Positions 1-8,366 of a stretch of 10,738 nt of DNA are shown here, in pieces; within the stretch, counting starts at the first letter, position 1, and each line of letters begins with the position of its first letter. The position numbers and the translations under genes are program-made. The notes below the pieces were generated by a model that was not told the origin of the DNA, searched no databases, and worked only from the letters and a program-made list of their open reading frames with translations. Origin of the DNA: Chromera velia (lineage: Eukaryota > Sar > Chromeraceae); the NCBI GenBank assembly GCA_018398765.1, contig JAHBMJ010002933.1, positions 5,033 to 15,770 on the forward strand, written 5' to 3'.

Positions 1-1017
1 GGTGGGTGGGTAGGTAGGTCACTGATTGTGAGGGTGCACGCAGGCTAGTTCAGAGGGAGTATGTGTGGCAGGAGAAGTGTGACTGAATAGATGAATGACT
101 GTTAGTGAATGAAAAAGCAGAGAGGGGCATATTCAGTCAAACAGTGTATTCAATGGTAGAAAGCTTGTGGTAGAAGAGCAAAAAAGAGAGAGAAGGGAAG
201 AAGGCAGGCAGGGAGAGAACACAAGTGGGTTGGTTACTTGGTAGGTTGGTTGGGTGGCCCTTTCCTTCCGTTCGCATGTTCTATCAGTCAGAAAGAAAAA
301 GAAGTTATTTTGAGAAAAATACGTTTTTATAGTTTGACTCTACGAAGCCCTGGCCCTTGAATTATGACCATTCAACTACTTTTTGCATCGACTAATCTGT
401 ATGGATGAATCTGTATGGTTTTCTTTTTCATTTTTCAATTCTTTTTTTTTTTGTAAAAAAAAATGGCCAGCTCCAGGTGGGGGCCCTATCTGAAAGCGGT
501 GTAAGCGCTCTCATCGCGCGCGTGCGCGTCGATGATAAACGTATGACAATGGCGCAAAATATAAGAGCAAAGGGTGACATGGTGTTTGTCTGTGTGCGAG
601 TCAGTGGATGTCGGTAGGTGTTTGTCTATAGGTACGTCAGGGTGGTATACGCCCATTTGGTCACAATTCAAGGGCCAGGGCATATATGCGGTGTCAGTCT
701 TTGCGCGCGTCATTTTCAGCGCCCTCTTCGAGGCCACGGCATGCTCTTCCGATCGAGCTGAAAATGTCATGCAGTCTCTGCAATAATCCTGCAATATCTC
801 CTACATGACCAATGATAAGAAATCCCTAGAGAAATCCAGAAGAAGGGAAGAAGAAGAAACAGCAAAGATCGCAAGCGCAAAATCCTGGCCTCCCAGAGAT
901 TTTCAGAGAAGAGAGAATCGGTGGGAAAAAAGATAGCGATCTCAGTTGAACGACACGTCGCTCAGTACTGGTTGTTCTTTCCACGCAAAGATCTGTGCCG
1001 AGCAATCGTGCCTCAAA
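1..1017. other. Upstream non-coding region of the KH-domain gene
   Basis: No convincing protein-coding exon is visible here. Short open frames on both strands at about 405-794 overlap one another and have no recognisable domain. The left end is rich in GGT/GGTA runs (1-20 and 226-256), followed by purine-rich stretches around 175-220 and 838-865. A CG-alternating patch (about 507-530) precedes an A/T-richer block. The frame that later encodes the KH gene is closed by TAG at 934-936 and has no ATG before 1018, so promoter and 5' UTR presumably lie here. A short upstream exon is also possible. I see no TATA box or other core promoter element I would defend. Confidence 0.5.
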
Positions 1018-2710
1018 ATGATGTTTTCAGGTGACACACGTCCTGCATACGTGTCTGCTACCATGCTGGTTCACCCCGGACCATTTATGGACGACCGCAT
1101 TGCCAAAGCTTGTACCACTTATGGGGTGTTCAATTCATCCCCCCCCACTTCTCCTGCTATCGCGGAAGGGTGGAACAGAATCACGCTCACTGGCGTTAAG
1201 GACTCGGTGATCGACGCAATGTCGGCCTTGCATGACAAAGACGGTATACCACTCCGCATTCTCCTTCCAGATGCACGTTCGTTCGTGCAGGGAGAGAATT
1301 TCAGGAGACAGGTTGAGGAAAGCCTGAGTCAGTTCGGGACTCAAGTGACAGTCCGGTCACTGAACCCTCAAAGTAGACCCGCAGAACTGGTGCTCACGAT
1401 CTCAGGACCTCCGGGGGCTTCCCTCGGCCCCCTGCGTGCGTTCGCCTCCTCCCTTTTCGAGCCCTTTTCCCCCAGCCTCACTCCCGGAGTGGTGGGGGAG
1501 GGGCAGAGAGACAGACGAGGTGTTCTCTCGAGACAGATTTATGAGACGTCCACCCACAAACGCTCAGTCTGGCCACCCACCCACCCAACCTACCCGCAGC
1601 AGTTACAGACTGCGACAGCGACTCCCGGGCCATACACCACATACGGACGCACTGGGAATGTGGGCTTGGGGAGGGGAATCGGAGGGGGGGCGGGTGAGGG
1701 GTTGGACGGGCCGGAGTACTTCTTCGAAGACTCGCTCTTTCCACTGTCGGCATTACGGGGCCGCGTGTCCCTCCGCGCACGCCTCTCTCTGGCTGTGGCT
1801 TCACCCCCCCGCCCGGACAGGGTCAGGCTCAGGGGGAAGGATACGCAGACACAGAGAGGGACAGAGAGAGCAACGGAACTCCCACAACTGCAACGCCGAA
1901 TCACCACATACCCAATGTGGGGGCACAGCATCAGAATCAGGAGGCCCCTCGCTCGCATTGCCTGAATTCCCACCAGCCTCTCCATCTCCAGGCCCATGTT
2001 GGTGCGACAGTGACAAACCCCTGCTTCCCTCCCTTCCAGCAGCACCAGTGGCAGCAGCAGGAGGAGGAGGAGCAGACTCTGCTTGCACCCATGCCCCCTC
2101 AGCCCATGTACTCTCAACCACAGCAGGGGAGGCCAGCAACCCCACCCTACCACTCTGTTCAGCCCATCCACGTCACCGTGGGGGGCGCCGAAGTGTCGAC
2201 CCAGGCTCAGCAGAATGCTGGCGCGGTCGCAGGGGCAGGGACACCTGGAGGGCCCCCGAACCCGAACCAGCACCAGGTGACAGTTGCAGCGGGGCAGACC
2301 GAGGCGATTCTCTGGATTCCTGCGCATTTCGTCCCCCGGCTGGTCGGTGGGGGGGGCAAGTGCATCCTCGATTTCCAGAACAGGAGCGGCGCGAGACTGA
2401 AGTACGACCGTGTGACTTCAGTCCAAGGAATGAAGGCGGTGAGGATTCGAGGGACAGAGAGGCAGGTCCTGAGTGCAGTGGAGATTGTGGAGAACAAAAT
2501 CGCCTCCTGGACGGCGAGAGACCTGAGGGGACCTGTGACCCGAACTCTCTGGGTGCCCGACGAGATGGTCAACCAGGTAAGTAGGCCGGGGCCTGCATGC
2601 ATCCATGCATGGGCTTTTGAAAGCAGATCGCAACCAATCTCTCATGTGCAGTGAAAAGATAAAGGAGAGATTTTGTTCGCCTCCAATACAAGGGGACGGG
2701 GCATCTGGGG

Positions 2711-2785
<75 letters not shown>

Positions 2786-3554
2786 ATGTTTTCTGTCTCT
2801 TTCTCACTGCCCCTTTCTCTTTCCTTCCGTTAGTATCTCCAAATACTCATCTACCCGCTCTGTCTGTCTTTGTCTCGCTGTGAGTCTCTCCATGTCTGTT
2901 GTATACGTGAAACGAAGAAGGAAGGAAAAAGAAACAGACGGTCTGGCCATTTCTCTGTCATGCTTGCGCACTTTTATCTGAATAACTGATTCTCCTTGCA
3001 TCAATCAGGTGATCGGCAAGAAGGGCGCGAAGATCTCGGACTTCCAGCTGTCGAGTGGTGCGAGCGTGTTCATCGACTGCAGAGAGAGCGCACAGATGGG
3101 AAGGGTGAGGGACATCACAGAAAGCCTCGGGCTAGAGGCAGCGGCGGCACAGGAGATGGCTGTGCAGATCCAGAAGATCCTGGTGAGTCCCTTTTGTGTG
3201 TGGACGGGCCCTTCCTCTTGAGCAGCCTATTGATTCAAATAATTTGATAATAAATTGATGCGTCGACGTGCGTGCGGGCGTATGTGCGTGCGTATGTCAT
3301 GCTTCTCTGCCGTGTCTGTTTGTGAATGTCTGGATTTGTATAAAGTCCCTTCTTGCTTGCTGTGCCTCCTTTCCTTTGGGCTTTTCTTCGTGTCCGTCTC
3401 CTCATGCTTGGTTGTCCACGTTTCTCTCTGCTAATCTGCCTGCCTCAAGGAACGTCGATAGGCTCTGCGACAATCTCGAAAGATGTCTATCGAAAGAAAG
3501 AAAAAGTTTCCCTCTTTTCACTCCTATCTCTCCCTCTTTCTCTCTGTTTCTCCC

Positions 3555-3593
<39 letters not shown>

Positions 3594-4298
3594 GGTCTGT
3601 CCGACTGTTTCCGTCCTACAGAACGAAAGTGCATCTGCCTGTGTGAAGCTGAAAGATAGAGCACCTGTCCCTCTCCCCGTTTCTGTTTCTCCCTCTGGAT
3701 CTGTCTGCAGAGCCTCACGCAGCTCCCCATGGCTCGCCAACAACCCCCTTCCCCGAATATGCCCACCCGAATCCGAAGGGTGGTCCTCACAGGGACAGAG
3801 CCGAATGTGAAGAAGTGCAACACTCTCCTCAACGACTGCATCTGCAAAGTCGTCAAACTCGCAGCACTGCACGCCCAAAACACAAATGCCCCACCCAATC
3901 CCCACCTTCACCCACAGGCCACCATCCCCACGGCCCCCCACGCCGAAGCGAACCCGACCGGGTCGCCTCAGGCCCCCGAAGGAGCGAGCGCTCCTCCACC
4001 CTACTCCCTTCCGACGATGGAAATGCAACAGACTGGACCTTCCTCCGCCAGTCTCATGCAGCCGCCCCACATGCACCAGGCGGCCATGACTGCGGCCTCC
4101 GGGTTTGCAATCGCGGGAGGGGGGGCTGCATTGCCCTCCTCCAACCCCGGCATGATTGCGGGACCGCCCCCTGTGCATGTGCAGCACCCCCCGAACGTCT
4201 ACTCCAACAGTGGCCTCCTGCTGACCCCGACACCGACCCCGGTGAACGTGACTGAAGCCCCCCCTCCATACGAAGCAGGTGCGCCCCAGTTCCACTAG
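1018..4298 (+). CDS. Multi-KH-domain RNA-binding protein, spliced (at least 4 coding segments)
   Basis: This encodes a KH-type RNA-binding protein, probably acting in pre-mRNA or mRNA regulation. Coding segments are about 1018-1693 or 1018-1764 (frame +1), about 1821 or 1849 to 2576, 3009-3182, and 3711-4298 (TAG). The last three share frame +3. ATG 1018 is the first in-frame Met after stop 934-936. In order, it shows KH-like segment A (1039-1242) and KH-like segment B (1249-1467), both lacking GxxG. A Q/P/N/H-rich linker follows (about 1850-2300). KH1 (2307-2510) has a GGGG loop. KH2 starts at about 2535, has a GKKG loop at the start of exon 3, and ends with VVLTGTEPNVKKCNTLLND in exon 4. 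The two KH2 halves are separated by about 45 extra residues, an unusually long variable loop. The Pro/Ala/Met-rich tail has two PPPY motifs (3993-4004, 4260-4271). The KH assignment is firm. The family (PCBP-, FUBP- or vigilin-like) and the exact 5' end are not. Confidence 0.82.
1694..1848 (+). other. Tentative intron 1 or frame-change zone
   Basis: Coding character moves from frame +1 (ending near residues GRTGNVGLGRGIGGG) to frame +3 (GQGQAQGEGYADTERDRES and onward), so something must bridge them. One option is donor GTGAGG at 1694 with acceptor GCAG ending at 1848 (155 nt, phase 1). Another is donor GTGTCC at 1765 with the pyrimidine-rich acceptor CGGACAG ending at 1820 (56 nt, phase 0, matching the phase of the other introns). 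A base-count error in the G run near 1684-1690 or the C run at 1804-1810 would also join the frames without an intron. I cannot choose between these from sequence alone. Confidence 0.4.
2577..3008 (+). other. Intron 2 of the KH gene
   Basis: The donor is AACCAG|GTAAGT and the acceptor is CAATCAG|GTGATC. Removing 432 nt joins ...DEMVNQ to VIGKKGAKIS without changing frame (phase 0), which restores a canonical KH helix-GxxG-helix. The intron carries a compound (CT)n(GT)n microsatellite and the motif CATGCATCCATGCATG near its start. Confidence 0.93.
2713..2784 (+). repeat. Compound microsatellite (CT)20(GT)15
   Basis: About 20 CT dinucleotides (2713-2752) run directly into about 15 GT dinucleotides (2754-2784) inside intron 2. 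Open frames that read SLSLSL or CVCVCV here, and the antisense HTHTHT/RERERE frames, are products of the repeat and not genes. Confidence 0.97.
3183..3710 (+). other. Intron 3 of the KH gene
   Basis: The donor is ATCCTG|GTGAGT and the acceptor is TCTGTCTGCAG|AGCCTC, preceded by a pyrimidine-rich tract. The 528-nt intron is phase 0 and joins ...IQKIL to SLTQLPMARQQ, keeping frame +3. It contains a (GA)n tract and an upstream CT-rich stretch. Confidence 0.92.
3559..3592 (+). repeat. Microsatellite (GA)17
   Basis: Seventeen GA dinucleotides lie within intron 3, just after a CT-rich stretch (about 3521-3555). The tract is complementary to the CT run in intron 2. Confidence 0.95.
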
Positions 4299-4612
4299 AT
4301 CATATTCTTTATGCATGCCTGTTTGTGCGTGTGTCGGTTGTCACGATGGAAAAGCACGGAAAGCAGTCGAATGTGAACGTCATACGAAAAGGGGGGGCTT
4401 TCTCCTCGTCAATCGGTTTTGTTTTTCTTCAATTCTAAAATCCTTCCACCAATTCTGGGTTTTCTATTTGTTTCTTCTTAGGGGAGAGAAAAAAGAGAAG
4501 ACTTTTGCACTTGCACGACAAAAAAAAGAGGAGAGAGAAAGTTCCTGGGGTTGGGAGGAGGCAGGATAAAGAGAAGCTCCGACCGCGACCTTGGAAAGAG
4601 ACTTTGACTGAC
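4299..4612. other. Probable 3' UTR / downstream non-coding region
   Basis: The sequence after the TAG stop has no supported open frame. It is T/G-rich, then purine-rich from about 4480 (GGGAGAGAAAAAAGAG and similar). No clear AATAAA polyadenylation signal is visible. Antisense open frames crossing here are shadows of the repeat-rich downstream DNA. Confidence 0.4.
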
Positions 4613-4987
4613 TGGATCGATGGATGGATCGATGGATGGATGGATGGATGGATCGATGGATGGATGGATGGATCGATGGATGGATCGATGGATGGATGGA
4701 TGGATCGATGGATGGATGGATGGATGGATCGATGGATGGATCGATGGATGGATCGATGGATGGATGGATGGATCGATGGATGGATGGATGGATCGATGGA
4801 TGGATGAATGGATCGATCGATGGATGGATGGATGGATCGATGGATGGATGGATCGGTGGATGGATGGATCGGTGGATGGATCGATGGATGGATGGATGGG
4901 TCGATGGATGGATCGATGGATGGATCGATGGATGGATGGATGGATCGATGGATGGATCGATGGATCGATGGATGGATGGATGGATGG
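4613..4987 (+). repeat. GATG/GATC tetranucleotide satellite
   Basis: About 375 bp are built almost entirely of GATG tetramers, with GATC tetramers inserted every 2 to 6 units and a few variants (GAATGG, CGGTGG, GGGTCG). The tetramer phase is kept nearly throughout. Because the repeat has no stop in several frames, it creates long artificial open frames (MDGWMDG on the plus strand, HPSIDPSI on the minus strand) that are not genes. Confidence 0.97.
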
Positions 4988-5107
4988 GAAAATCGATCGA
5001 TCAAGGCAACAGAGAAGGAGAGCCGGGGAGAGATTTAGAAGGAGGCTCTCAGGCGAACCATGGGCCAGAGAAGGAACAAAGGAAAACTCAGCTGATCGTT
5101 CATTGTC

Positions 5108-5127
5108 AAAAAAAAAAAAAAAAAAAA
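5108..5127 (+). repeat. Poly-A tract (A20)
   Basis: Twenty consecutive A residues follow CATTGTC and precede TCGGTAAG. It lies in non-coding DNA downstream of the GATG satellite. Confidence 0.95.
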
Positions 5128-5359
5128 TCGGTAAGAAAGAAAGGGAGGAATGAAGAAAAGGAAAGGGGCGCCCGCCATCCTTTCTTTCAAGTTACCTCCT
5201 TTTTTTGTTTCTCTTCGTCCTTTGAGACACCGCACGGCAATACCTCATTGCGCTGCTTGTGCAGACAGGGCCCTTCTGACTTTTCTCTTCTCGTCCTTTC
5301 GTCTCTCTTTTCCCCCCTCTTCTGATGAATATCACCCGGCAATCCGGTCAGTGAAGAAA

Positions 5360-5388
5360 ATGAATGAATGAATGAATCAATGAATGAA
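5360..5388 (+). repeat. GAAT tetranucleotide repeat
   Basis: Tandem ATGA/GAAT units with one C-containing variant (AATCAATG). It is short and lies in non-coding DNA. Confidence 0.9.
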
Positions 5389-5515
5389 CGTACAAGCATG
5401 CCTCAATTCACTCGTGCACCTACGCCGCCGCCAGGACGTCAGGTGTCCCAATCACCCGATTGACCCTGCATCTGTGCGGGCTAGGGGGGCGACTGAGGTT
5501 GTCTTTTTGTCCTTT

Positions 5516-5536
5516 TTCTTCTTCTTCTTCTTCTTT
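5516..5536 (+). repeat. TTC trinucleotide repeat
   Basis: About six CTT/TTC units inside a longer pyrimidine-rich stretch (about 5503-5551), in non-coding DNA. Confidence 0.9.
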
Positions 5537-5896
5537 CCCTTTTCCTGGTTTGCCTCTTCACTCTGAAAGGAGGGAAGGGGGGAAAGAAGAGACGGTGCGC
5601 GTCCATTCATGACTTGCCTGGCGACTTTTTTTCTGTTATCTCTGTCGGTTTTTCACCCCCAATGCGTCGTTGGCAGCCCGGCTGTCTGTCCGACTTGAAA
5701 GTCACGCAGTCGATCGACGTCGTCGCTCTCGACTTCACCAGTTAGGCCGGACAAGATGTGCATACACTGCACTGCGAAAAGACAAGAAGAGGTGAGAGGA
5801 GGGAGAAAAAAGCGGACAAAGAAGTCTGCGGCAAACACTGGGAGAGAGAGCGCCCGTGCATGTCTCGCTGTGTCCCTTCATGTGAACATGCATGAC

Positions 5897-5930
<34 letters not shown>

Positions 5931-5935
5931 CGCGC
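5897..5935 (+). repeat. (TG)13(CG)6 alternating purine-pyrimidine run
   Basis: A TG dinucleotide run passes directly into a CG run, giving nearly 40 nt of strict purine-pyrimidine alternation. Such sequences are known to favour Z-DNA under negative supercoiling. No gene overlaps it. Confidence 0.93.
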
Positions 5936-6277
5936 TTTTAGGGGCTGTAGAAGAGGGAGCCAATGAAATCGAATGCAAATGGTCCCCTCTCTCTCTCTTT
6001 TGGACTACATGTCTTTGTTAGAGACCGTCAGCTAGTACGCTCCGTAGCACGCCCAGGAGAAGCGCGGCGAGAATTAAAGTTCATTGTAGAGAACTGGACA
6101 GCTCCATCCCCCCCCTTCCTCCCTTTCCCCCTCTTTCTTCTCTTCAGGAATGTTTCTCATTTTTTTGGTTGGTTCGCTGCTAGAGGCATAAGACAAGAAG
6201 GGGGGCATCGATCAGGCAGTGCTACGTCCAGAATGCCAGCGCTGTTTGACTGACCATGACAGGCCAGTCCGTCAGTT
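5936..6277. other. Non-coding spacer
   Basis: No open frame with recognisable content is present. It contains pyrimidine-rich tracts (about 5985-6000 and 6100-6145). I see nothing else to annotate. Confidence 0.4.
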
Positions 6278-6391
6278 GGTTAATTGCTCTTTTGTTGGAA
6301 GGACGTGCCCCCCCCGGTTAATTGCTCTTTTGTTGGAAGGACGTGCCCCCCCCGGTTAATTGCTCTTTTGTTGGAAGGACGTGCCCCCCCC
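6278..6391 (+). repeat. 38-bp minisatellite, three units
   Basis: Three nearly identical 38-bp units start at 6278, 6316 and 6354. Each begins GGTTAATTGCTCTTTTGTTG and ends in GGACGTG followed by a run of C. The units differ only in the length of the C run, which points to recent duplication. Confidence 0.96.
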
Positions 6392-7819
6392 CACTGTGTC
6401 GATCGATCTGTCTGGCAAGACGAGAACTGTCTGCCTTCGGTCATGCATGTCTCCTCTAGCTGTCTCTCCTTAATTCATGTGAACATGCATGCGTGCATGG
6501 TTGCGTGAGTTGGCCGCCGCCTGATTCTTTTCTGGAATTCTTGCAGTATTCCCCCCCTCCCCCCCCTGGCCTATCTTTCCATACTCTCCGTCGATCGTGT
6601 GTCTGCAGACAGACTCTGTTGGTTTCTTGTGAGCTTGTCTGAAAGGACACCGAGCTAGTTGAGTGCCCTATCGTCCCCTGTTCGTCTCCTCTATTTCGAA
6701 GTAAACAAATCAACGCATGTAGAGGCATCAGAGGCCATAGGAGGAAGAAAGGAAGCAGAGAGAAGGCAAAAGATGAGAGTATGGAGATCAAAAGGGAGGA
6801 AAACATTGAGATTGAAAAAGAAGAAAGGTCAAATGTGCAGAAAACCTGGCTGAAGCGAGGTGACGTGAAGAACGAAGCATCAGGAGGTTTTACTGAGGAT
6901 GGTGGGCCGGATGCGAACATGGTGAGGACAAGCGTGCACGATCAAATCACAGCAAGAGAAGAAGCACAGGTCCTGAGCCTTTTTTTTTTTCTTCTCCAAT
7001 TTTCTTTTCTCCGGTATTTTCTTTTTCCTTTTTGCCTTGCTGTCTTCTTTTCGTCTCCAAAACGGAGCGAAGCAAAGAGAGTGAAGGTGAGGGAGCGAAC
7101 GACTGCTTCAAAAGATGCGACAAAAAAGAAAGAAGCATGTGTAGGTGTTGCTCTCTTCGCATTTGGAAGAAGGGGGTAGTAGATATTCATTGAAAAGCCG
7201 GAGCCCTGCTGTTCTTTTTGTTGCCTGCGTCGCGTGTTCGTCTCTCTCGTTTGTTTCACCTCGCAAGGGACCAAACAAAGCACCGCGGCAGCCTTTTGTG
7301 TCGGTTTGCAGGAAAGCAAGAAGCCTTTCAACAAAAATTCTGTTTCTGTTTGAGAGAGCTTCTGTATCTGTGGACCAAGAAGGCGGAGGCCTAGGCGGAG
7401 GCACACGTGCCTGCCTCCTGCGACGTTGCTTGCTTGTTGCTCTCTCCTTTCAGCTTCAACCAAGACAGCGCAAGGTTCCTGTGGGCCTGTTGACGGCTTT
7501 TCTTCTCGCTTTCCGGAGGCGGAGAAATCTTTGGCTGTATGTGCGAAAACAGAAGAGAAGCAGAGGGCGAAAGAGAGAGTTTCGTGGACTCCAGGGCAGT
7601 TTTTGTTCCCTTCGCGCAAGTGAGTGCCCCCTCCATGAACGACAGGTAGAGAAATGAGAGGAAAGAAGCAGAAAGACTTTTTTCGGCCTAAGCAAATGCA
7701 GAGGAACTGAGGAATGAGCCGTAAAGAATGAAGAGGTCAGGCAAATGCCCTCCTTGATGCAGAGGAGTCAGTGCAGACTAGAGTGCAGATCGAGTCCAGA
7801 AGCCATGCAGTGCAGCCAC
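6392..7819. other. Non-coding spacer, purine/pyrimidine rich
   Basis: Several open frames cover this stretch on both strands (for example 6781-7179 plus, 6942-7619 minus, 7145-7657 plus). They overlap each other, consist largely of Lys/Glu/Arg-rich or Phe/Leu/Ser-rich low-complexity sequence, and show no domain I recognise. I see no paired splice sites that assemble a convincing protein. A small or lineage-specific gene cannot be excluded. A T10 run (about 6979-6990) and purine-rich blocks (about 6740-6840, 7070-7140) are the main visible features. Confidence 0.4.
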
Positions 7820-8038
7820 ATATAGATTCAATAATGTAATGTAATCTTAGTAGATTCTAAGTAGAATATAATAGAATATAACATAAATTCCCCCCGACGG
7901 GCCCCCGTTTGCGGGGATGACCTCTATAAGAGTCTATATAAGATAAAACGGCGGTAGTGCTCTAGGGCACCCGGCACCACAATGTTGCCACCACTAAATC
8001 ACTTATTACTTTAATTTACTTATATCACTTAATAGGAT
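7820..8038 (-). repeat. AT-rich repeat, possible 3' tail of a non-LTR element (minus strand)
   Basis: Composition drops sharply to AT-rich here. Read on the minus strand, the block goes from AT-rich sequence through a GC-rich hairpin (CCCCG-TTTG-CGGGG on plus, 7903-7916) into short reiterated TATATTCTAT-like units (7848-7884). A stem-loop followed by a short tandem tail is typical of the 3' ends of several LINE/SINE families. No coding remnant or target-site duplication was found, so the identity is inference. The LTR element at 8039 interrupts the right side. Confidence 0.3.
8035..8038 (+). repeat. Left target-site duplication GGAT
   Basis: GGAT directly precedes the TG at 8039 and is repeated directly after the CA at 9568-9569. 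The match can be read as 5 bp (AGGAT) if the terminal A of the LTR is shared. Confidence 0.7.
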
Positions 8039-8333
8039 TGATGTGTTCTAGGCTAGCAGTCTACGTATAAAGTCACATGATGAATGGAGATGCATCGGCC
8101 AATATTAAGTCCAAGGACTGTCAGATGGGGCTAGAAGAGAAAGGAAGTTTCAACCAGTGTGGATCGATCTGAGTGAAGAGCAAGCAGAAGCAATTATTCT
8201 GTCGTTCAGGGTTAATCCAGCCGTGGCCCCCGCGCCCGCACATACGTGGGCGAGGTGCCTGGCCAAGGCATGCCGGAACCACTGTATGGGACGATGTAGG
8301 ACGCACCATACGATATCACAGCGGCACACAACA
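8039..8333 (-). repeat. 3' LTR
   Basis: This 295-bp repeat begins TGATGTGTTC and ends CACACAACA on the plus strand. It shares about 94% identity by eye with 9184-9477, with one 1-nt indel. It contains a single copy of the 92-bp unit (8242-8333). A short open frame in both LTRs (starting at 8157 and 9301) is conserved only because the repeat is conserved. Confidence 0.85.
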
Positions 8334-8340
8334 CGCATAC

Positions 8341-8366
8341 CTTTTCCTTCCTTTTCTTTCTTTTTC
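8341..8366 (-). promoter_or_regulatory. Candidate polypurine tract
   Basis: Twenty-six consecutive pyrimidines on the plus strand are an all-purine run on the minus strand, 7 nt inside the 3' LTR. This is the expected place for the primer of plus-strand DNA synthesis. The 7-nt gap from the LTR is a mild departure, since PPTs usually abut it. Confidence 0.55.

Larger units (their letters stand above)
4988..5896. other. Non-coding spacer with simple-sequence tracts
   Basis: No gene is supported. It holds a 20-nt poly-A run (5108-5127), a GAAT-type tetranucleotide repeat (about 5360-5388), a TTC trinucleotide tract (about 5516-5536) and several pyrimidine-rich stretches. The poly-A run has no target-site duplication that I could find, so I do not call it a retrotransposed tail. 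Confidence 0.5.

Noticed and set aside
1590-2327. Antisense open frame of 245 codons opposite the KH gene
   Set aside because: It is a shadow of GC-rich coding sequence on the plus strand, with no domain and a leucine/arginine-rich low-complexity content.
1436-2584. The longest plus-strand open frame (382 codons, frame +2) across the KH gene
   Set aside because: Its content is G/R/P/S-rich without a domain. The same DNA in frames +1 and +3 encodes recognisable KH segments that continue through clean splice sites.
3402-4316. Antisense open frame of 304 codons across intron 3 and exon 4
   Set aside because: It spans the (GA)n repeat, giving SLSLSL, and is opposite a well-supported exon. No recognisable protein.
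5108-5127. Poly-A run as the tail of a processed pseudogene or retroposon
   Set aside because: No gene-like sequence or target-site duplication flanks it, and similar simple tracts are common throughout this spacer.
4435-5325. Long open frames made of MDGWMDG/MDRWMDG (plus) and [16 protein letters not shown] (minus)
   Set aside because: They come from the GATG/GATC satellite, which has no stop codon in several frames on both strands. There is no start context, no non-repeat domain, and overlapping frames are equally open.
6781-7179. Lys/Glu-rich then Phe/Leu-rich open frame of 132 codons
   Set aside because: It reflects purine-rich followed by pyrimidine-rich DNA. There is no domain, and an equally long antisense frame covers the same bases.
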